24,434 nt of DNA, taken from NCBI GenBank assembly GCA_026982255.1, contig JALSHL010000087.1:1-24434 (forward strand), written 5' to 3'. Below, one piece after another: positions 7,784 to 15,591 of this stretch. Position 1 is the stretch's first letter. Each line of letters begins with the position of its first letter. The notes beneath the pieces were generated by a model. That model saw only the letters and a list, made by a program, of their open reading frames with translations, had not been told where the DNA came from and did no database searches. The stretch is from Paracoccaceae bacterium. Lineage in GTDB: Bacteria; Pseudomonadota; Alphaproteobacteria; Rhodobacterales; Rhodobacteraceae. The position numbers and the translations under genes were made by a program.

Positions 7784-9453
7784 GTGTTTTCCTTTGCTTT
7801 GCCCGCCGCCCGCATCTGGCTGAGCGTCTGGCCGGGGGTGAGGGATTCAGGGCTGACGACGAGTTCCAGCAACGCGCCGGTTTTCGCGGCCTTTGCACGC
7901 GCGAAGGCGGCGGCGAAATCGGCCGTGCGGGTCACCCGTTCGGCGTGGAAGTCATAGGCCCGCGCCAGCGCCGCGAAGTCGGGGTTCGCGATGTCGGTGA
8001 AGCTGACCCGTTCGGGATAGCGGCGTTCCTGATGCATACGGATGGTGCCATAGGTGCCGTTGTTGACCACCAGCACGATCGGGGCGATGCCGTGCTGCAT
8101 GGCGGTGCCCAGTTCCTGACAGTTCATCTGGAAATCGCCGTCACCGGCAATGCAGACCACGGCGCGCTCGGGGTGTTCGGCCTTGGCGGCAATCGCGGCG
8201 GGCAGGCCGTAGCCCATGGCACCGGATTGCGGCGCCAGCAGGCGGGCATCGGCGCCGTATTGGAAAAACTTGCTGTGCCAGATGGCGAAATTCCCCGCAC
8301 CGTTGGTCAGGATCGCATCGGCGGGCAGATCGGCCTGCAAATGGCGCACCACCGCGCCCATGTCCAGATCGCCGGGCTGCGGCGGTGTTTGCAACGACGC
8401 CTCGTAACCCGCCTTGGCCGCGCCTGCATAATCGGCCCAGCCGACCGGCATGTTCACTTCGGCCAGCGCGGCGGCCAGACGGTTCGGACCGGAAATCACC
8501 GGCAGATCGGCGGTATAGACCTTGTTCAGTTCTTCGGCCGAGGCATGGGCATGGATCAGCCGCGGCCCCATGTCCGGCACCGCGAACCGCGTATAGCCGT
8601 CGGTGGTGTTCTCGCCGAAACGCATGTTGAAGGCAAAGATTACATCCGCCGCGTCCAGCGCCGCCTGCACCGCCGCCGTCTTGCCCAGCCCCGCGTCGCC
8701 GATATAGCTCGGCGAAGTGTTGTCGAGGATATCCTGACGGCGGAAGGACGACAGCACCGGCAGGTTGTTCGCCTCGACAAAACGGCGGAAACCGGCCTTG
8801 CCCTCGGGCGTCCAGCCGCCGCCACCGACGATCACCAGCGGTTTTTCCGCGCCGGACAGCATGTCGGTGATGGCGGAAATATCCTGCGGTGCGGGGGCGG
8901 CCTCGGCCACCGTGACCCTCGGCCCCGCAACGGCGCGGGTGGTCGAGGTCAGCATATCCTCGGGCAGGGCCACAACCACCGGACCGGGGCGACCCGACAG
9001 CGCCACGGAAAAAGCCCGCGCCACCAGTTCGGGGATGCGGTCGGCGTTGTCGATCTCGGTCACCCATTTGGCGACGGGGCCGAAATAGGCGCGGTAGTCG
9101 ATTTCCTGAAACGCCTCGCGGCCCTTCATGTCCGTGCCGACCTGCCCGACGAACAGGATCATCGGCACCGATCCCTGCATCGCCGTATGCACCCCGATAG
9201 AGGCATTGGTCGCGCCCGGGCCGCGGGTGACGAAACAGGTGCCCGGCTGCCCCGTCAACTGCCCGTGCGCGGCGGCCATATAGGCGGCGCCCCCTTCGTT
9301 CCGGTTGCCGATCAATTCGATCTCCGGCGCATCGTAAAGCGCATTCAGCACGTCGAGGTAGCTTTCCCCCGGCACGCCGAAAATCCGCCGCACGCCCTGC
9401 GCCTTCAGGCAATCGACCAGAAGGGTGCCGCCGGTTTTTTCCTGATTTTCCAT
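7780..9453 (-). CDS. Thiamine-pyrophosphate-dependent enzyme (acetolactate synthase-like)
   Basis: A 557-residue TPP enzyme with the usual Pyr, central and PP domains. The catalytic Glu53 sits in RNEGGAAYMA, RGPGATNA follows at 77-84, and the Mg-TPP motif is GDGDFQMN at 437-444 with NNGTYG at 464-469, a GDG-x(~25)-NN pattern. The length and QSGAMGYGLPAAI near 409-421 fit acetolactate synthase large subunits and their catabolic relatives. No regulatory small subunit (ilvH) follows, which argues against branched-chain amino-acid biosynthesis and for a decarboxylase, carboligase or hydrolase in catabolism. It is the first gene after an 84 bp gap and has GGGAG before the ATG, so it may have its own promoter. 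Confidence 0.82.
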   Translation of the reverse strand: MENQEKTGGTLLVDCLKAQGVRRIFGVPGESYLDVLNALYDAPEIELIGNRNEGGAAYMAAAHGQLTGQPGTCFVTRGPGATNASIGVHTAMQGSVPMILFVGQVGTDMKGREAFQEIDYRAYFGPVAKWVTEIDNADRIPELVARAFSVALSGRPGPVVVALPEDMLTSTTRAVAGPRVTVAEAAPAPQDISAITDMLSGAEKPLVIVGGGGWTPEGKAGFRRFVEANNLPVLSSFRRQDILDNTSPSYIGDAGLGKTAAVQAALDAADVIFAFNMRFGENTTDGYTRFAVPDMGPRLIHAHASAEELNKVYTADLPVISGPNRLAAALAEVNMPVGWADYAGAAKAGYEASLQTPPQPGDLDMGAVVRHLQADLPADAILTNGAGNFAIWHSKFFQYGADARLLAPQSGAMGYGLPAAIAAKAEHPERAVVCIAGDGDFQMNCQELGTAMQHGIAPIVLVVNNGTYGTIRMHQERRYPERVSFTDIANPDFAALARAYDFHAERVTRTADFAAAFARAKAAKTGALLELVVSPESLTPGQTLSQMRAAGKAKENT

Positions 9454-9470
9454 GATCGCTCCCGTCGCTG

Positions 9471-9508
9471 TTTACCGACAATTGAGCATAGTTCCCGTGG
9501 CCGGTAAA
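9471..9508. promoter_or_regulatory. Candidate operator: TTTACCG...CGGTAAA inverted repeat
   Basis: In the 84 bp gap between the deaminase stop and the TPP-enzyme start, the 7 bp arms TTTACCG (9471-9477) and CGGTAAA (9502-9508) form an inverted repeat with a 24 bp spacer. This is the largest gap between 1831 and 15398, so it is the natural place for an internal promoter or a regulator site. The arms lie 18-55 bp upstream of the TPP-enzyme ATG. There is no U-run after the arms, so a terminator is unlikely. A 7 bp repeat could also be chance. Confidence 0.3.
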
Positions 9509-9537
9509 TGGCCTATCTGCCGATCCTGCACGCGACG

Positions 9538-10830
9538 TCAGGTCTTGGCAACAGGGGCATAGTCGGCAGGGTCCAGCCGTTGCGGACGGTCGGGCAGGTC
9601 GAGCGTGGTCACGGCCTCCGGCGTGCGGGCAATGACCTCTCCGGCGCGGATGACGGCAAGGCGGGCGGGACGCAGGCGGATGGCCTCGATCGGGTCACGG
9701 GCCTGCAGCAGAACCATGTTGGCGGCATCGCCGGCGTTCAGGCCGTATCCCTCCAGCCCCATGATAGCGGCGGAGTTGGTCGTGACCGCCCCGAAACACC
9801 ATGCCATGTCCTCGCGGCTCGACATCTGGCCGACATGCAGCCCCATGGAGGCCACGTCCAGCATGTCGGCGCGGCCCAGCGAATACCACGGATCCATGAC
9901 GCAATCGGAGCCGAAACCGACCGTAATCCCCGCCGCGCGCAGTTCCGGCACCCGCGTCTGGCCGCGACGCTTCGGATAGGTATCGTGGCGACCCTGCAAC
10001 ATGATGTTGATCAGCGGATTCGGAACGGCGTGCAGCCCCGCCTCGGCCATCAGCGGGATCAGCTTGGAAACATAGTAGTTGTCCATCGAGTGCATCGAGG
10101 TCAGGTGCGAGCCGGTCACCCGCCCCTCCAGCCCCAGCCGCGTGGTTTCGCGGGCCAGCGTTTCGACGTGGCGGCTCATGGGGTCGTCGCTCTCGTCGCA
10201 GTGCATATCGACCATCAACCCGCGCTCCGCCGCGATCTCGCACAAGCGGGTGACCGAGGCGGCGCCGTCCTGCATGGTGCGTTCGAAATGCGGGATGCCG
10301 CCGACCACATCGACACCCATGTCGAGCGCGCGCAGCAGGTTGGCCTCGGCCGTCGGGTCGCGGAACAGCCCGTCCTGCGGAAAGGCCACCAGTTGCAGGT
10401 CGAGATAGGGCGCGACCTGTCTGCGGACCTCCAGCAGGGCCTCGACCCCCTTGAGGTCGTCGTCGCAGACGTCCACATGGCTGCGGATGGCGCCGATACC
10501 CGCCGACACGGCCAGATCGCAATAGCGCAGGGCGCGGGCGATGATGTCGTCCACCGTCTGCACCGGTTTCAACTCGCCCCAGAGGGCTATGCCCTCCAGC
10601 AATGTGCCGGAGACATTCATGCGCGGCGTGCCGAGCGACAGCGTCGCGTCCATGTGGAAATGCGGATCGACAAAGGGCGGCGAGACGAGCCGGCCCTTCG
10701 CGTCGATCACCACCCGCGCCTCGCCGTCGATGTTGCGTTCCACCGCGGCGATGCGGCCATGGGCGCAGGCGATATCCAGCCCCGTTCGCCCGTCGGGCAG
10801 GGTGGCGTTTTTCAGGATCAGGTCGAACAT
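9538..10830 (-). CDS. CodA-family deaminase, predicted 5-methylcytosine deaminase
   Basis: A 430-residue amidohydrolase that aligns to E. coli cytosine deaminase CodA with a constant offset of four residues at all active-site positions: metal ligands H57 and H59 (PHFHMD), Q152 (VAFPQDG), H210 and E213 (HCDE), H242 (SHLTSMHS) and D309 (FGSDCVMDPW). The residue after the catalytic Asp is Cys310, whereas CodA has Asp314. Loss of that Asp is the reported hallmark of bacterial 5-methylcytosine deaminases, which convert 5-methylcytosine to thymine. The ATG at 10830 has GGAG upstream and lies 10 bp after the permease stop; longer frames have no support. The cytosolic enzyme would act on the base imported by the adjacent BMP transporter. 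Other N-heterocycle substrates remain possible. Confidence 0.85.
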   Translation of the reverse strand: MFDLILKNATLPDGRTGLDIACAHGRIAAVERNIDGEARVVIDAKGRLVSPPFVDPHFHMDATLSLGTPRMNVSGTLLEGIALWGELKPVQTVDDIIARALRYCDLAVSAGIGAIRSHVDVCDDDLKGVEALLEVRRQVAPYLDLQLVAFPQDGLFRDPTAEANLLRALDMGVDVVGGIPHFERTMQDGAASVTRLCEIAAERGLMVDMHCDESDDPMSRHVETLARETTRLGLEGRVTGSHLTSMHSMDNYYVSKLIPLMAEAGLHAVPNPLINIMLQGRHDTYPKRRGQTRVPELRAAGITVGFGSDCVMDPWYSLGRADMLDVASMGLHVGQMSSREDMAWCFGAVTTNSAAIMGLEGYGLNAGDAANMVLLQARDPIEAIRLRPARLAVIRAGEVIARTPEAVTTLDLPDRPQRLDPADYAPVAKT

Positions 10831-10840
10831 GGGGCAGCTC

Positions 10841-11782
10841 CTATCGTTGGCCCTTGAACCAGGGTTTGAGCAGGGCACGGGGATAATCGGCCCTGCGCGC
10901 CACGACCACAAGGGCGATGATGGACAGAACATAGGGCGCCATCAGGAAAATCTGTGGCGGGATGAAGGCGCCGACCTCGGTTTGCAGGCGGACCTGGAAG
11001 GCATCGAAAGCCCCGAACAGCAAGGCCCCGAGCAACGCCTTGCCCGGTCGCCAGCTGGCAAAAATCACCAGCGCGATGCTGATCCAGCCCCGCCCGTTGA
11101 CCATGCCGAAGAAAAAGGCGTCGAAGGCCGACATGGTCAGGAACGCCCCGCCGAGCGCCATCAGCATCGACCCTGCCACCACCGCACTGATGCGCAGGCC
11201 GTAAACCGACAGCCCCTGCGCATCGACCGCATCGGGATTGTCGCCCACCGCGCGCAGGGCCACGCCGAGCGGGGTGCGGTTGAACACCCACCAGACCAGC
11301 GCCACGAGGAACAGCGCCAGCCATGTCATCGCGGTTTGCTGGAACAGCACCGGCCCGAGGAAGGGAATGTCCGACAGCAGCGGAATGTCGAGCGGGCGGA
11401 ACGGCTCGATCCGCGGGGGCGAGGATACGTTCGGCAGGGCGGTGCGATAGGTGAAATAGCTGGCCGAGGTGGCCAGCATCGTCACCCCCAGCCCCGAGAC
11501 ATGTTGCGACAGGCCCAGTGGCACGGTCAGGATCGCATGGATCAGGCCGAAAAAACCGCCGGTCAGCATGGCAACAACGATGCCGCCCCACAAGCCCGCA
11601 CCCAGCCAGACCGCCAGCCAGCCGGCCATGGCTCCGGCAACGAAAATGCCCTCGATGCCCAGATTCAGCACGCCGGCCCGTTCGCAGACCAGCGCGCCGA
11701 GCACACCGAAGATCAGCGGGGTGGCGATGCGCAGCGCGGCCTCCCAGAAGGTATCGGTCAGCAGGATTTGCAGGATATCCAT
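10841..11782 (-). CDS. ABC transporter permease, nucleoside/BMP type (second)
   Basis: A 313-residue inner-membrane permease of the branched-chain/ribose permease superfamily, of the kind paired with BMP-family binding proteins (B. subtilis NupQ/YufQ type). It has eight or more hydrophobic segments. The conserved N-terminal block GVLGALVCERAGVLNLGIEG and later GLGVTMLATSASY are typical. Its ATG overlaps the stop of the first permease by one base (TAATG), and the stop is 10 bp before the deaminase gene, so the two permeases and the deaminase are translationally linked. Substrate is probably a nucleoside or nucleobase, by family and by the downstream deaminase. Confidence 0.88.
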   Translation of the reverse strand: MDILQILLTDTFWEAALRIATPLIFGVLGALVCERAGVLNLGIEGIFVAGAMAGWLAVWLGAGLWGGIVVAMLTGGFFGLIHAILTVPLGLSQHVSGLGVTMLATSASYFTYRTALPNVSSPPRIEPFRPLDIPLLSDIPFLGPVLFQQTAMTWLALFLVALVWWVFNRTPLGVALRAVGDNPDAVDAQGLSVYGLRISAVVAGSMLMALGGAFLTMSAFDAFFFGMVNGRGWISIALVIFASWRPGKALLGALLFGAFDAFQVRLQTEVGAFIPPQIFLMAPYVLSIIALVVVARRADYPRALLKPWFKGQR

Positions 11783-12855
11783 TACGCGCCCCCCTTGGCA
11801 GGGGTGCCGAAACCGATTTTGTAGCGCGCGATAAACCCGCCGATCAGCACGGATATCAGCGACATGGACACCACCAGATCGGCAAGATAGCTCGATACGC
11901 CGATGGCGCGGCTCATGCTGTCCGCGCCGACAAAAACCGAGGCGATGAACAGTGCCGCCGCCACCACGCCGAGCGGCGACAGCCCCGCCAGCATGGCCAC
12001 GACGATGCCGGTATAGCCGAAACCGGGCGACAGGTCAGCGGTCAGGTAGCCTTTCAGGCCGGCGACCTCGCTGACGCCGGCCAGTCCGGCCAGCGCGCCC
12101 GATACGATCGCGGCGCTCATGATCGTGCGGCGCACCCCGATACCGGCGTGCAGTGCCGCGGCGGCGTTTTCCCCGACAGCGCGCAGCCTGAAGCCCCAGA
12201 CCGAGCGCCCGAGCATGATCTGCGCGATCACCGCCGCGACCAGCGCGAGGATCAGCCCCCAGTGCACCCGCATCCGAGGCAACAGTTGCGGCAGCATCCC
12301 CTGGTCGAGGATCGGTGCCGATTGCGGCCAGCCCATGCCCATCGGGTCCTTCAGCGGCCCTTCGAGCATCATTTGCAGGAAAATCAGGATGATGAAATTC
12401 AGCAGCAGCGTGGTCACCACCTCGTCCGCGCCGAAACGGGTTTTCAGATAGGCCGGTGCCGCCATGCCTGCCGCCCCTGCCGCCGCCCCGGCGATCAGGA
12501 TCAGCGGCACGAGGACAAACCCCGGCGCGTCGATCAGGCCGGTGCCGATGGCTGCCGCCGCCAGCGCCCCGAGATAGAGCTGCCCCTCGGCCCCGATATT
12601 CCAGAGCTTCGCCCGAAAGGCCAGCGCCGCCGCCAGTCCGGTGAAAATCAGCGGGGTGGCGCGGGTCAGCATTTCGGTAAAGGAGAACATGGAACCGAAA
12701 ACACCGGTGAACATCTTGCCGTAGGCCTCCACCAGATCGGCACCGGCCAGCAGCAGCGGAATGGCGGCCAGCGCCAGCGCGATCAGGGCCGACAGCACCG
12801 GCACGCCGTATTTCAGCACAGGCGGGACAGAGCTGCGGGGTTCGATACGGATCAT
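11782..12855 (-). CDS. ABC transporter permease, nucleoside/BMP type (first)
   Basis: A 357-residue permease matching the NupP/YufP class that pairs with the NupQ-type subunit. LTRATPLIFTGLAAALAFRAKLWNIGAEGQ (about residues 63-92, here abbreviated to its key LTRATPLIF and NIGAEGQ elements) is the diagnostic block. Multiple hydrophobic segments span the rest. The ATG overlaps the ATPase stop as ATGA (4 bp), and the stop overlaps the next permease by 1 bp. It should form a heterodimeric channel with that protein, energised by the double ATPase encoded upstream. Confidence 0.88.
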   Translation of the reverse strand: MIRIEPRSSVPPVLKYGVPVLSALIALALAAIPLLLAGADLVEAYGKMFTGVFGSMFSFTEMLTRATPLIFTGLAAALAFRAKLWNIGAEGQLYLGALAAAAIGTGLIDAPGFVLVPLILIAGAAAGAAGMAAPAYLKTRFGADEVVTTLLLNFIILIFLQMMLEGPLKDPMGMGWPQSAPILDQGMLPQLLPRMRVHWGLILALVAAVIAQIMLGRSVWGFRLRAVGENAAAALHAGIGVRRTIMSAAIVSGALAGLAGVSEVAGLKGYLTADLSPGFGYTGIVVAMLAGLSPLGVVAAALFIASVFVGADSMSRAIGVSSYLADLVVSMSLISVLIGGFIARYKIGFGTPAKGGA

Positions 12856-14369
12856 GCGTGTTCTCCTGCCATCATCAGGCCGATGGCCTCGCGGTCGGTG
12901 GTGTCGGCGGCGATCAACCGGCCGTCATGGATGACAACGATGCGGTCGGCCAGTGCCAGCACCTCGTCCAGATCCTCGGAAATCAGCAGGACTCCGGCAC
13001 CGCGGGCGCGGGCCTCCAGCAGACGGCGGCCAACCTCGTTCGCGGCCCCGAGGTCGAGGCCCCGCGTCGGCTGGTTGGCAAGGATCAGGCGCGGCGCACA
13101 TTCGAAAACCCGCGCAAGGATCAGTTTCTGCATATTGCCGCCGGACAGCAGACGGGCCTCGGCATCGACACCGGGGCCGCGCACATCATAGGCGGCGGCC
13201 AGTTCCTGCGCATGGGCGCGGATCGCCGCCTTGCGCAAAAAGCCGTGTTTTTGCACATCGTCGGCGTCCAGACGTTCGATCACCATGTTTTCGGCCACGC
13301 TCATGGCACCGACAACGCCGTCGTGGTGGCGGTCCTCGGGGATGCGACCGATGCCCGCCTTCAACAGGGTTTGCGGATCGAATTTTGTGACCCTGCGCCC
13401 GTCCACCCGCATTTCGCCGCCGTCGGGGCGGGTCAGGCCGGAAACAAGCCGCGCCAGCGCCGTCTGGCCGTTGCCCGACACGCCCGCGATGCCGACGATT
13501 TCATGGGCACGCACGGTCAGCGAGACACGATGCAGGGAGTCGCGCGCACTTTTGCCCTTCACCGCGATGTTTTCCAGTTCCAGCACCGGATCGCCGGCCT
13601 GCATGGCCGCGCGGGCGGTGGCCTCGGTATCCGCGCCGACCATCATGCGGGCGATGATACGCTCGTCGGCCTCGGCGGTGGCAATCTCGCCCACCTTCCT
13701 GCCGTGGCGCAACACGGCGATGCGGTCGGAAAAGGCCAGCACCTCGCGCAGCTTGTGCGAGATGAAAATCACCGACAGCCCGTCGCGGGTCATGGCGCCG
13801 ATGTTGTCGAACAGGGCGTCGGCCTCTTGCGGGGTCAGCACGGCGGTGGGTTCGTCCAGCACCAGAATGCGGGCGTCGCGGTAAAGCGCCTTGAGGATTT
13901 CCACCCGCTGCCGCTCGCCGACGGTCAGGTTGCCGACAAGTTCGTCCAGCGGGGCGGCCAGTCCCGAACGCTCGATGATCCCCTGCACCTTGCGCCGCGC
14001 GGCACCGCGATTACGGCGGAGTGACCAGAGGCTCTCGGATCCCAGCAGGATATTGTCGATCGCGGTCAGGTTCTCGGCCAGCGTGAAATGCTGGTGGACC
14101 ATGCCGATGCCCGCCTCCAGCGCCGCCTGCGGATGGCCGAGTTGCAACGGGCGCAGGGTGCCGTCGCTATCGGCCACCTCGACGGAACCGCTGTCGGGCA
14201 TGTAGTGGCCGAACAGCATGTTCATCAGCGTGGTTTTGCCGGCACCGTTCTCGCCCAGAAGCGACAGGACCTCGCCACGGTACAGGTCGATACTGACCGC
14301 ATCGTTCGCGACGACATCCCCGAAGCGTTTCGACAGGCTCCGGAGCGATAATACGAGTTCGTTTGCCAT
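12852..14369 (-). CDS. Double-domain ABC ATPase, nucleoside/BMP importer
   Basis: A 505-residue ATPase with two fused nucleotide-binding domains, the arrangement of NupO/RbsA-type importers. Domain 1 has Walker A GENGAGKTT (39-47) and Walker B LVLDEPTAVLTPQE. Domain 2 has a degenerate Walker A, GVSGNGQTAL, as is normal for the family, then LSGGNMQKLILARV and NQPTRGLDLGA. The ATG at 14369 is the only start that gives the usual N-terminus ELVLSLRSLSKRFGD. No good Shine-Dalgarno precedes it; the upstream bases are CTCTTTCCCCC directly after a stem-loop. This may reduce ATPase translation relative to the binding protein. The 3' end overlaps the first permease by 4 bp. Confidence 0.9.
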   Translation of the reverse strand: MANELVLSLRSLSKRFGDVVANDAVSIDLYRGEVLSLLGENGAGKTTLMNMLFGHYMPDSGSVEVADSDGTLRPLQLGHPQAALEAGIGMVHQHFTLAENLTAIDNILLGSESLWSLRRNRGAARRKVQGIIERSGLAAPLDELVGNLTVGERQRVEILKALYRDARILVLDEPTAVLTPQEADALFDNIGAMTRDGLSVIFISHKLREVLAFSDRIAVLRHGRKVGEIATAEADERIIARMMVGADTEATARAAMQAGDPVLELENIAVKGKSARDSLHRVSLTVRAHEIVGIAGVSGNGQTALARLVSGLTRPDGGEMRVDGRRVTKFDPQTLLKAGIGRIPEDRHHDGVVGAMSVAENMVIERLDADDVQKHGFLRKAAIRAHAQELAAAYDVRGPGVDAEARLLSGGNMQKLILARVFECAPRLILANQPTRGLDLGAANEVGRRLLEARARGAGVLLISEDLDEVLALADRIVVIHDGRLIAADTTDREAIGLMMAGEHA

Positions 14370-14378
14370 GGGGGAAAG

Positions 14379-14401
14379 AGGGCCGGAAGGTCTCCGGCCC
14401 T
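14379..14401 (-). other. Intercistronic stem-loop after the binding-protein gene
   Basis: AGGGCCGGA (14379-14387) and TCCGGCCCT (14393-14401) form a perfect 9 bp GC-rich stem with a 5-base loop, between the BMP-protein stop (14409) and the ATPase start (14369). On the minus-strand transcript it is followed by CTCTTTCCCC, which is too C-rich for an efficient intrinsic terminator. In ABC importer operons such hairpins commonly protect or partly terminate the message so that the binding protein exceeds the membrane subunits. That role here is inference; the structure itself is plain in the sequence. Confidence 0.6.
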
Positions 14402-14408
14402 TCCGATA

Positions 14409-15398
14409 CTATTTGTCCGAAACGGGTGCTTCGTCGTTGATGTTGACCGTGAAGCTGCCGTCAAGGATGGCGGCCTCCTTGGCGCGGATCGCGGCAACCA
14501 CATCTTCGGGCACCAGCGATTCATCGATGACCACGGAACCGCCGCCATATTTCATGAAGCTGTACTGGCCGTAATCATCCGCCGTATAGGTGCCGGACTT
14601 CACCGCCTCGACCGCCTTGTCGATGGTCGCTTCCATATGCCAGAGCGCCGAGGCAAGGATCGTGCCCGGATAGTCGGCCGAGGTGTCGATAACGTTGCCG
14701 ATGGCCTTCACACCGCGCTCCACCGCCGCGTCGGAAACCCCGAAACGCTCGGCATAGAGCACATCGGCACCGGCGTCGATCATGGCAAAGGCGCTTTCCT
14801 TGGCCTTGGGCGGATCATACCAGCTGTCGATAAAGGTCACGAGGAACTTCACGTCCGGATTGGTTTCGCGCGCCCCGTCCATGAAGGCATTCATCAGGCG
14901 GTTGACCTCGGGGATCGCATAGCCGCCGACCATGCCGATAACATTGCTTTCGCTGGCGGCACCGGCGGCCATGCCGGTCAGGTAGCTCGGCTCGTGGATA
15001 TAGTTGTCGAAAACCGAGAAGTTCGGCTCCTGCGGTTTGAAGGAGGAGCCCATCAGGAAGGCGGTGTCGGGATAGTCCAGCGCCACCTTGCGGGCGGCGC
15101 GTTCCAGACCGAAGACCTCGCCCACGATCAGATCGACGCCCTGCTCCGCATATTCGCGCATCACCCGCTCGTAATCGGTGTTGGAGACATTTTCCGAATA
15201 GACATATTCGATATCGCCGCGTTCCTCGGCCGCTTTCAGGGCGATATGGATGCGGCTGATCCATTGCTGGTCAACCGGCAGGGTGAAAATTCCGGCAACC
15301 TTGGTCTGCGCCACGGCCGCGCTGGCCGAGAACGCCATCCCGAGGGCCACCGCGCCGGCAATCACGCTGCGGCGGGTCAGATATTTGAGTGGTCTCAT
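14409..15398 (-). CDS. BMP-family (PnrA-like) nucleoside/nucleobase-binding protein
   Basis: A 329-residue periplasmic binding protein of the basic membrane protein (Bmp/PnrA/NupN) family. The signal peptide, residues 1-31, carries TRRSVIAGAV, a twin-arginine-like motif, then an Ala-rich region ending AVAQ; it could be Tat or Sec. The mature protein starts TKVAGIFTLP, and has VSNTDYERVMREYAEQGVDL and a GMVGGYAIPEVNRLMN segment, all typical of the family. The ATG at 15398 is chosen for AGGAGA 9 bp upstream; a longer frame would include charged residues ahead of the signal. It is the first gene of the importer operon. Known relatives bind purine nucleosides, but the downstream deaminase suggests a pyrimidine base or related heterocycle. 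Confidence 0.85.
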   Translation of the reverse strand: MRPLKYLTRRSVIAGAVALGMAFSASAAVAQTKVAGIFTLPVDQQWISRIHIALKAAEERGDIEYVYSENVSNTDYERVMREYAEQGVDLIVGEVFGLERAARKVALDYPDTAFLMGSSFKPQEPNFSVFDNYIHEPSYLTGMAAGAASESNVIGMVGGYAIPEVNRLMNAFMDGARETNPDVKFLVTFIDSWYDPPKAKESAFAMIDAGADVLYAERFGVSDAAVERGVKAIGNVIDTSADYPGTILASALWHMEATIDKAVEAVKSGTYTADDYGQYSFMKYGGGSVVIDESLVPEDVVAAIRAKEAAILDGSFTVNINDEAPVSDK

Positions 15399-15495
15399 TT
15401 TCGTCTTCTCCTGTTGGTGTGGGTCTTTTCCGGTTATTTTGCGCGTATTCACGCATTTTTTTATCATTCGATCAAGATTTTTGTGCCTGCGCTGC

Positions 15496-15510
15496 GTGCA
15501 GGGCCTGCAC
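15496..15510. promoter_or_regulatory. Palindrome in the divergent promoter region of the importer operon
   Basis: GTGCAGG-G-CCTGCAC is a perfect 7 bp inverted repeat with one central base. It lies in the 193 bp divergent gap (15399-15591), about 98 bp upstream of the binding-protein ATG and 82 bp upstream of the GGCT-like ATG. The rest of the gap is unusually AT-rich near 15435-15485, consistent with a minus-strand promoter, although no clear -35/-10 pair stands out. Symmetry and location suggest a dimeric repressor site controlling one or both directions. No regulator gene for it is in the window. Confidence 0.4.
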
Positions 15511-15591
15511 CATTCCCGGAATTGATGTTATCAGGTTTTTGCCGGCGCGTGCGAATAAATGCGGCGCAGGACAGTTTTTTCCGGAGGCGCC

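Noticed and set aside
7780..9453. Calling the TPP enzyme IlvB of branched-chain amino-acid synthesis
   Set aside because: No ilvH small subunit or ilvC follows, and the gene is coupled to catabolic-type oxidoreductases.
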